A stretch of 64,000 bases of DNA from positions 75,559,474-75,623,473 of the forward strand of contig OU015528.1 of NCBI GenBank assembly GCA_907165065.1. Direction: 5' to 3'. Shown here in pieces: positions 12,901 to 27,900 of this stretch (its first letter is position 1; each line of letters begins with the position of its first letter). The notes under the pieces were generated by a model. The model made no database searches, was not told the origin of the DNA, and saw nothing but the letters and a program-made list of their open reading frames with translations. The position numbers and the translations under genes are program-made. The stretch comes from Caprimulgus europaeus (Eukaryota; Chordata; Aves; Caprimulgiformes; Caprimulgidae).

Positions 12901-15900
12901 TTAGGCAAATTGATCTTGATGTAAATCGAACATACAGAGATCACATCATGTTTCGAGACAGATACGGTGTTAAGTAAGTAAATAAAAAGGTTTTGTTTTG
13001 TTTACCTTAAAACTGACTTCCCATTCGCCTCAAGCCTCTTTGACCTGCACAGGAATATTGAATGAAAGCTCCAGACTTAGAAAGCAGGATGGTCTGTGTG
13101 CAGTGATGGATTTCCTGTTAGTAAAGCAAAACCAACCAGTTTTCCTTCACTATGAAGTGATCAATACTGTTCCAAAGAAAACCGTTTCTAAACTGTTCCC
13201 ATTTTATTTCACTTTTAAAAAAGAGAGTCTCAGAAACTGTAAATACAGAAGCGTGGGAATTGGGAATAAATTAATTAAGATTTATAACACAGTTATTCTA
13301 TTTAACTGTGTATTTTCAAAAACAAAGTAACTTCTTGCATCTCTAATAACTTTTATCTTCCCAGAGATTTTAGCCTTCCTTTGGATTTTATATTCCTCTT
13401 CTCCTAGTATCTAACTCAGAACCAAATAAAGCAGTATTTTGTATGCGAGCATTTTATTATTTAGAAATGTAGGCCTAAGTACTTTTGGATTTCTTCAAAA
13501 TGTTGGTGGGTTTGGGGTTTTTTGGGGGTTTTTGGTTTTTTTACTGTCATTGGATGAGGAATATTAGGTAGCTGTCATCTCTAAAAATGCTTACTAATGA
13601 AATAAGTGGCAATACAAACATCAGCATTGTTGCTAGCTTGCAGTATCGGCACCCTGATGAGATGAAGAGGGCATTTTTTCCCTTCTTTGACTGTATTACT
13701 TCAGTTTTTAATCTTTTTTTTCTTTCCAAGGCAGATTCTATGGTAGTCTGCTATTTTCAAAAAGCAATACTCGAAGAGCTGTAGACTTTAATGTGATAGT
13801 AAAACAAGCATTTTCTTATATTATTATTCTAGGTATTTTGAGGTAAAATTCTAAATATGGGGAATTTATCTTGATGGCTGCAACACAGGATGGAGTACAA
13901 AGCAGAAACTCCCAGGCTGAGAGCTATTCTGTGCAGCCACCGTAGTTCAGATACATATACTCCACTCAGGGAGTTCTGGAGGATGAAAAGCTTGACATGA
14001 GCCAGCAGTGTGTGATTGCAGCCCCGAAGGCCAGCTGTGTCCTGGGCTGCATCAGAAGAGGGGTGGGCACCAGGGCAAGGGAGGGGATTGTCCCCCTCTG
14101 CTCTGCCCTTGTGAGGTCCCCTCTGGAGTATTGCGCCTGGGCCGGGAGCCCCCAACACAAGAAAGATTTGGAGCTGTTGGAGCAGGTCCAGAGGAGAGCC
14201 ATGAAGATGATCAGGAGGCTGGAGCATCTCTCTTGTGAAGAAGGTTGAGGGAGCAGGGCTTGTTTAGCTGGGAGAAGAGAAGGCTCTGGGGAGACCTCAC
14301 TGCAGCCTTCCAGTACTTGAAGGGAGCTTGTACTCCAGGAGGAGAGAACAGGAGAGAGAGTGACTTTTTCCATGGGCAGATAATGATAGGACAAGGGGAA
14401 ATGGTTTAAACTAAGAGAGGGGAGACTTAGGTTGGATATTAGGAGGGAATTTTTCACCCAGAGGATGGTGAGGCACTGGAACAAGTTGCCCAGGGAAGCT
14501 GTGGATGCCCCATCCCTGGAGGCATTCAGGGCCAGGCTGGATGGGGCCCTGAGCAGCCTGATCTAGTGGCTGGCAGCCCTGTCCACAGCTGGGGGGTTGG
14601 AACTGGATGATCTTTAAGGTCCTTTTGAACCCAGATCATTCTGTGATATTTGTGCAGTGCTATCTGGACTTGGGCTGCCATGCCTTGCCTCTCAGTAGTA
14701 CTGACACGGTGACATGAAGAAATGTCTGTGTTGCTCCCAGGCCTCGGTTAGTTCTTATGCACACATTTGAGATGTTAGCAGCAGCTTGCTACCCCATCAG
14801 TTTGGGGTTAACACAAGCAGAGCCAGCTCCAGCCCCTGTGGCTGTGTTGTAAGCATGTCCTCCACAGGAAAGCCTTTGGCTGCATAAAGCAATTTCACAC
14901 TTGGAATACCTCTTGGAATTACTGTACATATATTATGTATTTCCAGTGATGCCTTGATGAAAAATTCAGAAATCATTTCACATAGCAATGAAATAAAGTC
15001 CCCCAGGTAAATCAGTAGCTTGTTTGACTTTTAAGTAGACTGTGTGTCTTTGAAAGTTCATTTTTTTACAGGTCTTTAGTGTAAATATTACTAAAATTAC
15101 TATTATTTTATGTATCTTAGTGTGAATGAGATTGAGCTCTTATGTTCAGTTTTGTATGGCCAACTGAAGATATAGAAGGTTCCTGTGTACATTTGGGACC
15201 TTTTAGTTTATCCTTGTAAAATAAGACTGCAGCTTAATATCTAGTACTTTAGGTTACACTTTGGTTACTGAAGAATGGTTATGCTTCAGTTCTGCAAGAG
15301 GGCAAACAAAAATGCCATAATCTAGATATTTTGGCAAAATTCTTCAAGTATGCATCCTCTTCTCAATAGAAAATATGCAGCTTTTTGCATATAATTTATT
15401 TTTTTAACCTACTATCTATTTCTATACATTTGATTAGTGACAGGCAGAGGGAATTTCACTGTTTTTACAGAAAGCAAAGGACCTATATGAAGCTTCTTGT
15501 CATTCTAACTCAGAAGTATGTGGAGATCAGTACACTGGAGGACTGAGCATAGGATGGCAAGTCAGAGTTGATGTTGTTTTTCTTCCATTTGACAGTAGCA
15601 GTCACTAAAGCAGCCTTTCATTTGGGTGCCAAGATTAAGACACCTTTGTGGCTGCTTTGTGTGTTGCAACTCTTCTACATCTCTGGAATTAGTTAAACAG
15701 CTGTTAGTGTTCTGCAAGCACAGAAATCAGGTTTGAGGTGTTTAAAGTTTGGCACTCAGAATAAATCAGTGTTTGAAATGTAGCCCATCCTATGTTTCAC
15801 TTCACCTGTCTGTAAAAATGATGATCTGACACCATTGCCTTCACAAGTATTATAGGTATTTTTTGAAACCTTTCTACATGTAAAACATCAGGAAAGTGCT

Positions 15901-18900
15901 AAATATAATGGTTTGAAGTCAGAAGTGCGTATCATTGTAAAGTGTGGTTTGTCCTGTTTAGTGCTAGACAAGTTAAATTGGGGAAAAAGTTTTCCAGAAT
16001 GTAGTTCACTACTCTTATATTTTTCTGTTTTTACAAAAGACAACATTATAGTATTTTCCTTTTCTATTCTTGTTTTCCAGGCAACAATCTTTATTCCATG
16101 TTTTAGCTGCATATTCCATATATAATACGGTAAGTTGAGCACCTTCGTACCTAAATATGGTTTCTCTGAACATCCTATAAGATGATAACTTGCAATTCTG
16201 TTTCTTCTTTCTCCTCCCAAAAAACCCCCCTGAACATTTCTGAGACCTTTGGAAGCACACAGAAATGAATTATTTGTTTGTTATATTTTCAGCTGAAGAT
16301 AAAATAAAACAAAACATCCTGATTATGAGTATCTTATTGGACAGACTGAATTATGTGTACAGTTTAACTGAAATGAGTCATATGTCTAATAAGAATAATG
16401 AATTTATGCTGTGCTGGAGTTTTTTACTACTGATCTTTTCCCCTCATTATAATAATATGCCTCCCATTCATTTGAATGATGGGAAGGAAAACGCACTGCA
16501 GAAAGATGTGTGTTGGAGTAAACAGGCATATTTCATAACCTGGAGGGTTCTAATGACTGGAAAATAGTTTTAAAGGTTGCATCTTCTTTATTAAGCCCTC
16601 AGTCTTGGCTGTGGTCCTGCATGAAGATTTATTAGAGGGAGGTTTCCAGACTATAACATAAGGGCTAGAAACTATGCATTTTTTAATGTCTTTTGTCTGC
16701 ATGCATAAAATAGAAGAAACAGAAGTGATGGCGTGTCCACATTTAACTGTTTTTTTTATGCACTATCCCCTCATTTGTTGTGCCTGTTTTGGTCATTACT
16801 GTATGTCTTTCATTTTATATCTATCAAGAGCTCCCTAGAATTCAGTGGAAATATTATGTAAAGTGAAGAAAAAGAAAGTGAAATTAAGAAGTTACTCTAA
16901 TTAAATATCACTTTGTTTTATATTTCAAAGTTCTAGGAAATATAACTGTTCTGTCCTGTTTCAGTTTCTCTCTCCTTGCAACTGTTTATCCATAAGAGAA
17001 TTTACATTGCTGGCATTTGTTGTCTTTTGTTTTTATGTGCTCTTAAGCTTTTCATTGTAAGCAACCTTGACACACTGAGAAATAAAACTCTGGAAGAACC
17101 TTTATATACCTCCTGGAGAACATTGGACTAATATCTTCAAGTAGCATGAAAAATAGTATTTAAAATCAATGCTAAAAGTGAAATGATGGCAATACTGCAG
17201 TGAGGCTTTTGTTTTGCAGTTATGTTGTTGAATTTTTCCTCTTGATTTATAGCAGTTCTTATGTTTTGGTTTTATCTCTAGAGCAAAGTTCTGCTAAGAA
17301 CTTGTAAACCTGAAAAAACTTACCCAATTATTAAGTCATTGTCCTTTCAAATATTTTATCTGAGCAGCTAAATGATAGTGACAGTTGGTTCCTGAAATAA
17401 AGGAAAAAATTAACAGCAGAGGAAACACTCCAGTTCAGTTTTAGAACAATAAATTTTTTTTATTGGGGTTTGTTATGTTTGCTTGCTTATGGGCTGCTAA
17501 AACTTGAGCATGTTTATGGTTCTAGGTCACTATTGAAAAGTCCTATGGTTATCAGATGGTGCCCTGGCTGTAAAGCAAAACAAAGCAAGATCCCCTTCCC
17601 CCCAAAAAACCCCGAATTACAACTAAACAGAAAACACATCCATTTGGAAAATAACATGATACAGTTACTTGAAGTTGTTAGTACCAACACGGATTTTGTG
17701 CATCATCAGGGAGTTCTAATGAACAATCAAGGTTTCTAGTTTACTTTCCAATTGGAGAGTTGTGTTCCTATCTATGAATATTTTAAATGTTTAAATATTA
17801 AGCATGTTTGGTGATGCCATAATTGGGGAACTTATGCCATCAGGACACACATCCTGTTTCTTCCTATAGCTCAAGGGAAAACTAGCAGCTCATGGTTATG
17901 AGGCTTTTGTATTCAGTGTTTTAATATTTTCACTGTCTGATTTGCAGGAAGTTGGATACTGTCAGGGAATGAGCCAGATCACAGCTTTACTCCTTATGTA
18001 CATGAATGAAGAAGATGCCTTCTGGGCCTTGGTGAAACTTCTCTCTGGTCCAAAGCATGCTATGCATGGTATGGAGTTTCCTGTCACTTGGTATATATTA
18101 GGTTTTCAACCTGCCCTATTTAAGTGGTAAATTAGTTTAAAATGGAACTCTACTGTTCTGTCTGTATAATCAAAATAAGACATAATGGGAGCTTTGTACT
18201 GAGGGGCCATTGGGTGTTATTGGAGCTCACCCATAATTGTCAGTAATTATCTTTATGTGTGATATCTTTCAAGCAGTTCTTCATGAAAATCACATTTTCT
18301 TTCTTTTTAATCTCTCAGGGAACATAACCAATTGCAAGCTGGTTATGTAGGCATCTGTATAGCAAGAAAATAGTAGTGGAAACCTAATTTAGAATGTGTT
18401 AAATAATACTGCAGCTATGCTGTCATTTGGCAGGACAGGAAGCCACAGTGAAAAATGGACCTGTGTCTAGGCATGAACTTAGGGTTTTTTGGTTTTATCT
18501 CTTCCTTGCACAGCATTTTCCTGGGAAAAGTAGTTTCAAGCACTTTTTGCCAACTCTTTACAGCCTAAATCATTTCAATTCTAAATTGCTGATATTCATG
18601 AAGGCAAACTTCTGTAATTACACTTGGTGCCACTGATCATCAGACAGTTTTCTGAAGTGAGCATCTCTTATGGAAATTATAGGGGTGGGCTGAGTAATTC
18701 AATTAGAATCATATTGACAAGAGTAGAATGGTTAAAAGTTCCTCCCCACAGACAAAGTTTTTCTCTTCTACCTGTGATCTGGGAACCTGGAATGCTTTTT
18801 GGGTGCAAACCATGTGTCTCAGATACATAGCCAGAATAATTTCTAGCATAAAACCCACTTGAAATCAAGGGATGAATTTGGCCTCTCTGATGTTTCCTAT

Positions 18901-21900
18901 TATATGGATGATATGAAGTCTCTAAATGATACAAGTACCCTGGAACTTATTTAAGTTTTCAAAAGCTCTTTCCATTGGGGTTTTTATAGTCTTAAAAATT
19001 CAGGATAATGAGTTAGTATCTATAAATTGAAAGAGCAACTTTCCATGGAAAAAACGCCTTTGAATGTTACTAATGATGGCTAATTAGCTTTGGTGTAGTC
19101 ATTCACTGTTTACATTAAGAAACAAACTCAAACACCTCACCTATATTAGTAAAATTTCCTAGTATGCAACCTGACATTTAAGTATGATAGAATGTGCATT
19201 TGTATTTATGAAATACTGAACCTGTGTGAATCTGAGTTGGTAAATCTTGCAGCTTGGTGACCATGCACTGAATTGCATCATTGGTAACTAGAAAGATTTT
19301 GCTTTTTGGTTTGGAACTTTTTTGATTTTTTTGATTCTTATTTTTTTGCAGTGACATGTGTTCTGTGGATCCGTACTTATTCCAGTTTCCAAACTGCCTG
19401 TTGTTTACAAGTAAAAACTCTTCAGGTTTTTTTGTAGCCTTTTTTAATCCTAAAAACATGGAATTGCTGTACCAGACCTATTTAACCCAGTGTCCTGTTT
19501 CTGATAGTGACCAGCAACAGATGCTCAGCAAAGTTTCTGAGAATAAGGCAACCAAAGATCAGGACTTTCTGGAAAATGTATTAGAGGCTGAAAGAATTTC
19601 TGGAGGAGCTTCCTGAGATATAAATTTGTTTAGCTTTTAACAGTCTGCAGTAGACTTTCTTCCTTACATAATTCACTGTGTTTGACTATGGATCATGTTC
19701 TTCCATTTTTATTTTGGCTCTGCCACTTGAGGGCTTCTCGATGATGCCCTCTAGATTCTGCCTTAGAGAAGACAGTGAATCCTCATAACCTGACACTTGG
19801 TGGTATTTCCCCTCAGCTGTTTCTTTGCTGCAGGCTAATCAGACATAGTGTTTTATTCTATTCTTGACACAGAAGTGGTTGTGTACTTTGGCAATTTCTG
19901 TGACTTCTTGCCTTTTCCAGATTTTCCAGTGGTCTTTCAGAATGACTGGGACTTGACTGTTCACAGTGTGGACACACAGCATATGTCAAATAGCTTAGAT
20001 CCCAGCACAAGCTTGAGTGCAACTTCATGGGTGAAGTGGTTCTGATTTTTTCTATTTTACTATCTTTTAACTCATTTGATTAGTTGCTTTACAAGATGGA
20101 CTGAAGAGATGAAGCTGCTTTGGTGACAGAACCTATCAAGTACCTTTGGAAAATCAAATAGGCGATATCCAGTGCTCTCTGTGCCTACATGCTCATTGAT
20201 TTCTTCAAGGAAGCCCAGTAGATTTGAGACATGACCTCCCTTTGTAAAAATCATGTAGATTCTTCTCTGGTGCAGCTCATCCATCTGGATATCCACTTAA
20301 CCCAACTTTATTTATTATGGTTTCTGTTGATTTCATCTTGGAGTATTGGACTGATAATGGACTGAGAACCTGTTTCAGAAAAACTGACATCATGTCAGCA
20401 ACTTTGAGGCTTCTGGTACTTTAAGCGAGAGGTTTCATAGAACTGATATTTCAGATAGTTATCTTTGAGTTCTTTTAGAGCTGCTTAGGGGTCTAACTGG
20501 GGAACCTTCCCGGTATCTTCCATGCAAAAATGCCTTTTTTTTTTTTTTTTCAGTCTTGACTTTATCTTCTCTGAGCACTTCTAAAAATCTTCAGTCTGTT
20601 GAACCTACAAATTCTCTGTCAGCCTTTCTGCTTCCAAGGTGTTTGAAAATAGGCCTGTTAGTAATTTTTTAATGTCTTTTGTAAGTTGGTGCTTTTTTGT
20701 TTTCGGTGCGGTTTTTTGGTTTTATTTTTTTTTGAAGGCTTGTTTTTCACATTTTTATGCTGCCAGTGTTTGATCATCTCTGTTTTTCTGATCTGAACAC
20801 AGCTTCAGCTTTTTGAAGAATATTATTTGTATGGTGTGTTTTCCTGCTGTGCAGCTGTACTCGCTTTCCTTTACACTTCAGTTTTTTTGGCTAGTATTAA
20901 GTATTTGCTCTGAGCCTTTTCTAAACTGCTGGTAACTCAGTTGGAAGGGGATCTTAGTGCTTTCCTCTTCCAGTGTATGTTCACTAAAACTATTCAAGAT
21001 TTTTAGTATGTCCTTAGTTTCAGTTGTGAGAGCTCACAATATTTATATATATATATTCATATTTGTCATGGTAGAATATCCCTCTTGTCCTTCTTTATGG
21101 TCTTTTTTTCAGTGGACACAGTTCTCGTAGCTGCCTATGCTGTTTGCCCTTCTATCATTAATTTGCTGGGCATAATCCTGATTTATGTCTGTTTGCTTCT
21201 AAAGTTTTAGTTGGTGAGGGTTGTGAATTTTTGGTTTGGTTTTTTTTTGAATAATAATTATAAATTTGGTTTCCCCTTGATCCCTCTGTTAGTGGGTAAA
21301 CTAACGTAAGAGTGATGGGTCTGCTGTCATCTACCATTGTTAATCTAATAATGGTCACTACGGTAAGGTGTTCCTATTTTGCCTTAGGCAGCATAATATT
21401 GCTATGAATATCTGTTCAGATCCTGTGGTCTTATAGAAGGATAATGTTCTCAGAGCTCTGAATGCCTTTTTTAATGTCATTTTTATAGTACAGACTCCTG
21501 TTATATGCTCAACTTCTTTTCCTAGGTTTCTTTATTCCTGGTTTTCCAAAACTGTTGAGGTTTCAAGAACATCATGACAAAATACTGAAAAAATTTTTGT
21601 CCAAAGTTAAGCAGCATTTGGTAAGTATTTATATTGCAATTAAAACAATACTAATTTACAGCTTGTTACCTTGTTTCTGTTCAGGTTAGCCCACTAGGTT
21701 AAGAATATCTCAAGCCTCAGAAAAAAAATGCAAAGCTCTAAGGAGAAGAAGTGCTGTTATTTTCATTATAGACAAAGTTATGGTGTACCTTGACAGAGTT
21801 ATGATAAAATTCGATCTGAAGAGTAATTTAATTTCATATCTTTCTCACTTTTGACCTCTGAGTTAAGGAAAATATGTGGTCATTCTACCTGGCCTTGTGC

Positions 21901-24900
21901 AAACTACTGTATAGCAAGCTGATGCTGAAACTTTTTATCAAGAGTTGTATGTAGAGCTCTGTGGATCATCTCTGAACAGTGATGACTTTGCAACCAACCA
22001 GTTTTAATCTCTGTTTAAAAAATAACCTTTATAATAGGAGTTAGTGGTCCTTTTAAAAGAAGTTGCACATACTCAGTAGTATTTTCACAAAGCTAAATGT
22101 TGAGCATTATGTAGAAATATATGCTTTTTGGTTTTTTGTATTTATTTGATGGAGCAAATTATTTTTCTAATGGGAGAAAAATGCCCTTCCAATAGTCATT
22201 AAGAATTTTCTTTGACAATCACATCGGTTCTGCCAGAATCCATCTCCAGGTCTTAAAAGGTGCAGTGTAAGAGACACTCAGTTACAGCAACATCTTCAAA
22301 GAATGATAGCTGCTTACAAACATTGCCTTCCCAGGACTATATTGTTTTCTGTTTAGTATATTTATTTCCTTAGAAAAAGAAAAAAGACAATTTGGGAGCA
22401 GACTAGCACCTTGGCAGTGATGAATTGCATCTAATATGTGCTTGTTGTATTATAAAATATAATTTAATGTCTTTTTTGTAACAACTTGCTGTAAGATCTG
22501 CTCATAACATGGAATTAGGCAGATCTGGTTACAGAAAAAAACCCTTTCTTCTGTTAAAGGTCAAATAAAAAGATGATCTTGTCTTATTAAGAAAAATAAA
22601 TAGAATAAATCAAGATCTGTAACTAACTTGACACTGAAATGGAAGTTGTGGATTTCGTTTTTACTATGCATGCAAGATGATGATTCTTGTTTAGAAATAT
22701 GTTCTTATTCTCATTTTTGAGGTTGTAGGATTTCAGGAACAAAATACAGAATAATCCCAAGAACACTGGGTGATTTTAACAGTAAATGGTAAAAAGCCCT
22801 TATACTGAATAAAAATCTAAAAATAATTATAAATGATTGAGGTGATACAGCCTAAGGCTGGCATGTTACTAAACTTTATATATGCTAATATACCTCTTAT
22901 TACTGCATTTAATGATAAAAACCTTTTTTTTAATGCCATCCATCCCCCATCTTCCCTCCCACTTCCCCCTTGGGTCACTTGAAATAGAAAGTTTCATAGA
23001 AGTGCATAACTAACTGAAAAGGCTAATTTAAATAAAATGCTTGGATAGCTTCCTCCTGAGGGAGTTCTTGGCCACTTGTTTAGGGAGATACAGAAAACAT
23101 TCACTGTCTCTATATATTTATTTTATGTTTTTCTTTTAGGTTTTGTATCAGAACTTACTTCTGGTTTTGTGTGAATTAGTTTAGTGGCATTACATTTAAT
23201 AGCAGTCAGGTTTTTTATCAAGGAAAGGCATGGTCCAGTATATGTATGTTATATGGCCATTCTTATGGTAGAGAAATCTCAAAATAAGGTGGTTTTTTGT
23301 TCTGTCTGCTTTTTTAAAGACTCTCAAAGTGGAAATATAAAGATTATGTCAATTATATTAGGCATTATTTTTCCTCCTTTCTTACTGTGAATGTATCACT
23401 ATGATGAGCCCATTTTAACTTGCTGAAAGATGAAGGTAAAGTCTACAGATAAACCAGAGGGATTTGGTCCATTGCTTTTTCAGTGTTTGTATACTTGAAA
23501 TATTTGGAAAAGCTGAATGTGGCAAGCAGAGAATATGATGTTAGCCCAAAGTTAATATTCAGAGTTTCTGAACTTTTCAGCTTTTACTTTGGCTTTTCCT
23601 CTCACTGTCCAATGAACTTTGAAGAGCTCCATGAAACTGCAAAGAAGTTTCAGCCATCTTTGAATGGGGTGGCATAGCAGACAGACCATCTGTGCTCTGG
23701 GGGAAAGTAGGCTCCTTAATTAAGGAATGAAGTTCCTTATCAGTCTTAAGTGCTGCTTTGGGGTCCTGTGTTGGAAGAATTTGATTGGTTTAGGCTGACT
23801 TCTGGTAGATAGTTATTGTTGTCATAAAAACTTTCCAACCTTTACCAAGGCTGCCAGTTCATGCCATAGATAAATGAAAGACTAAATGGACCCAATGCCT
23901 CAACTTTTGTGGCTCCAGAGTATTGATTTATTTTCTTGAGAGACGATTTAATCCTCTGCTGCCTCTGTCCCAAGAATAAGATGAAGGTCTAAGATGTGTT
24001 GATACCTCTGTGTTTCTGAATGCATGTTTCTTCAGGTGATGAAGTGGATGAAGAAAAACTATAAAAGACAGAAATTGTATTTTGTGGATTGAAGTAATAG
24101 TATTTCCTGTAGTTAAATTAATTCTTTATGGTGAATATTGGGTACATTAGCCTCAAAGTGAAAATGTTTTTTCATGGACAGTGCAAGGCATTACTTGATT
24201 TTTTTGGTATTTTTAAAGTTCTGTGTTTTTTACAGGACTCCCAGGATATATCCACCAGCTTTTACACAACAAAGTGGTTTTTCCAGTGTTTCCTTGATCG
24301 TGTGAGTATGTTTTTCATTTTCTGTTTCTTTTTTTAGTTGTGATTTGGGACAGACTGTTCACAGTATTTCCTGATTCTGTCATTGCAGACTCCCTTTACA
24401 TTAAGCCTCAGGATATGGGATATCTACATACTTGAAGGAGAGCGGATTCTCACTGCTATGTCTTACACAATTCTGAAACTACACAGAAGTAAGAAATCCC
24501 TCAAACACTGGAATGCTAAACAGAGATTCAGCTGGTTTTGTTCTTATTTTCTGTAGCCTGACCTTGTGTGAAAATCTTAGTTTCCCATTTCCTTTATGCT
24601 ATTTCTGACAGGTATTTTTCTTTCCTTATGCACCAAAAGATTAAAATCTTGACTTTATAAATGTGTGTGTGGTGCATTGACCTTGGCTGGATGCCACGTA
24701 CCCACCAGGCTGCTCTATCACTCCCCTCCTCAGCAGGACAGGGTCAGGGGAAAAAATAAGATGGAAAAAAAACTTGTGGATCAAGATAAAGGCAGTTTAA
24801 TAAAGCAGAAGCTGCATGCAGAAGCAAAGGAAAACAAAAGGTTTAGTCTCTACTTCCCATCAGCAGGTGATGTCCAGCTACTTCCCAGGAAGAGGGGCTT

Positions 24901-27900
24901 CAGTAAGCGTAGCAGTTGCTCCAGAAGACAAATGTTGTAGTAACGAACCCCCACTCTCCTCCTTCCTTTTTTTAGCTTGTATTGCTGAGCCAATGTCCTA
25001 TGGCGAGGAATATCCCTTTGGTCTGACTGTCAGCTGTCCTGGCTATGTCCCCTCCCAAGATCTTGCCCACCCCTAGTCTCCTGTTGGGGCAAGGGGAGAA
25101 ATGTTGGGGAGACGTCCTTGATGCTGTGGGCGCTGCTCAGTAGCCACAATGCTGGTGTGTTATCAACACCTTTTCTAGCTGCCAGTACAAAGGACAGCCC
25201 TGTGAGGGATGCTGTGGGGAAAATGAACTCTGTCTCAGGCAGACCCAATACAGTCTGACTGCCAAAGAAAAACATTTATTATTACAGTAAGAAAATTATT
25301 CAAACATTGACATGAGGTGAGCTGTATTGCTGATGAAACAATGGGGAAAATATGTAGTTTCACAGTTTAGAAATGGCTTGTTAGCCTCCACAGATTTTAA
25401 ATTAATCAAAAAAGGGCACAAAGCATCAAGAGTGTGCCACCAAATACCTGAAACTCTATCAGCAAACAACTCAGCCATGAGGAATCACCAGTGTATGTCG
25501 TCCTTTATCCTGTTGCTTGTCCAAGAATGTAATTCAGAATTTTTGTAGTCTGCCTAGATGGCCTTCTCTTCTATCTCTTGCCTTAATTTGAGATTTTGAA
25601 GTGAAGAATTGTCCAAAGCATCTGTGCCTGGTTCCCCAAAATGATTTAGTACCTTAAGTTGCAAAGGATCCAAAAAACTGTTGAGGATGGATGTTAGTTT
25701 CTAAATATACTTGAGCATTTCTCAGGGTGATGCCTTGTAACTCAGGTTTGATGCAGTCTTACTCTAGGACTTTGACTTTCTTAGTTAAGTCATTTAACTC
25801 TCTGTGAATTCAGAGATCTACTTGGAGCCTGAAGAATTGATGTCTTAATTTACTTGCTGGTTTACCCTTCTTGAACTGTAGTGATACTGCCTCATTGCCT
25901 CACTGGGTGTATTCATTAGTTTGCTCATAAATTGCTTTGAAAAATGAAAAAGGTTGCTTTTTAAATGATTGTACTTAAGAAAGTAAACATTCAGAGGCAC
26001 ATAGTTAGGCTTAGCATTTTGGTTTCTCTACTTTATTTGCAAACAGATATCTACTTGAAATATTTTTCATTCACCACTCTTTTTATGGGAAGACCTGAGG
26101 GAAAATGCAGGTTTCCTTGCTTAGCAAGGATGTACCAACTTCCTCCCACATCAAAAACCAAGACTACCTTAGGGCAACAGAGAAGAGATTAGGGGGCTGG
26201 CAGAGAAGGTGGCAGAAGACAGGTTCTGATAGGTGTTCCAGTCTCTTGTCTACCTTTAAAAACATTGACAGTACAACTATCCAGTCAAAGTGCCATTGTG
26301 GGATACACGCCAAGAGCAGTTTTGTTACTGTGCAAAACCATTATTTTATGGTTTCTGTATAGACATTGTACATTCTGGAACTTTTAATGGTGTACATATG
26401 CTTAAAGAAGCTATGTAAGTATGCTGTTACAGCCTTGCAAACCAAATAGGTTTGTGTGGGAAACACAGCCTTACTGCTCTGTAAAAAGGGAAAGAAAAAT
26501 AATCTGATAACTGTAAAATGACTTTAGAAATATGACTTGAATTTGATTGAAGTAGCAAAAAGTACCTGAATTTTCAGAGAGCCTGAAGCAATGGTTCTGA
26601 AGTGTGAACTGCCATCATCATTTCACTGGAAGTTAATTCACTTGTGAATGAGGATATTGTAAATATCAATTTTTAAAGTGTTTTACTGCTTTTCAGAGCT
26701 CTTAATAAGGGAAGTGATGTATGTTGTACAAATCTGCAGCAGTATTTTTTAAGTTGAGGATGCAGGCTGAAAAATAAAAGACCTGAAGCTGTTGAACATA
26801 AGAAGGCTGAAGGAGGGTGACTTGTAGATAGTTTTGTGAATATGCTCCTTCTTGGAAAACACTGCCCTAAGTAGAGAATGATAAGTAGAAACCATTTCCA
26901 TGCTGATTTGCAAGAGAATTTGTAATGCATTTTATAGATTTCTGGTGTAGAATTCTGTTATCTGTTTAATAAGTGTTTCAAAAACATCTAATGTCTTAAG
27001 TAGGTTTCCCAATGTTCAAGATATTTTAATGTATTAATATTTTCTTCTTATATAGAGCATCTGATGAAATTACAAATGGAAGAGCTTGTAGAATTTCTGC
27101 AGGAGACTTTAGCCAAGGATTTCTTCTATGAAGATGACTTTGTAATAGACCAGCTCCAAAATTCTATATCAGAATTGAAACGAGCAAAGCTGGATTTACC
27201 TGTAGCTGGTAAGAAACTTGTACATAATCAGATTTAGCTATTTTGAGCTGTTCACACATTGTACAGTATTAAAGTGTTAATTCATGCTGTTAAAAATTGT
27301 GCAAGTATTTCTCTCTCTAACACTGCATAGGTTTTGAGGTTTATTTTCCTCCAGAAATATTTTACAGTTTAAAGTCAACAGCTTTAATTTCTTGAGTTTG
27401 CTCTTTTTTTGGTGTTTTGTTTTCTGGTTGTAATCTAATGGCAAAACACTTTAAAACATCCCATGTTTTGATAATTTTATTAACTTGGATTTATAAAATC
27501 TTTAAGATAGAAGATCAAATGTCAAAGTTTAAAATTATTTGAAGCAACAGCGTTGTCCGAGAATCTCGACTGTTTGGTAGCATTACTAGCTGTGGAACAA
27601 ACTTCAGGTCAAATAGTTTCTTCTGTTGGTCAAGACCAGATTTTTAATTGTTTGCAAGTGATAGACCTGGGTGTTTAACTGAATTATTTTCTTTGTTTCT
27701 TCTCAGCCTTTGTGCTTTTCAGTTGCAGAGCAGAGATGGTTGTTTTGTGGGGCACTGCTTCTGAAATGTGTACAAGATCTCTTTTTCCTGTATTAAGATT
27801 CTATTACCTTTTCTATCCCTTTCTCCACAATCTTTAATTAGAATTTTTCTTGTGGTTACTCAGAGTCCTTTCTTTATTCTTGCTAATTGTAAAATAGTAT

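Larger units (their letters stand above)
18069..21525. other. USP6NL intron with an unexplained open frame
   Basis: A 3457-bp intron, GTATGG to CTAG. It contains an 86-codon frame at 19356-19616 (listed separately), a T-run near 20530 and (TA)n at 21042-21056. No repeats of the CR1 type. Confidence 0.8.

Noticed and set aside
24665..25275. Frames of 81-91 codons on both strands as small genes
   Set aside because: They fall inside the probable solo LTR and have no recognisable product.
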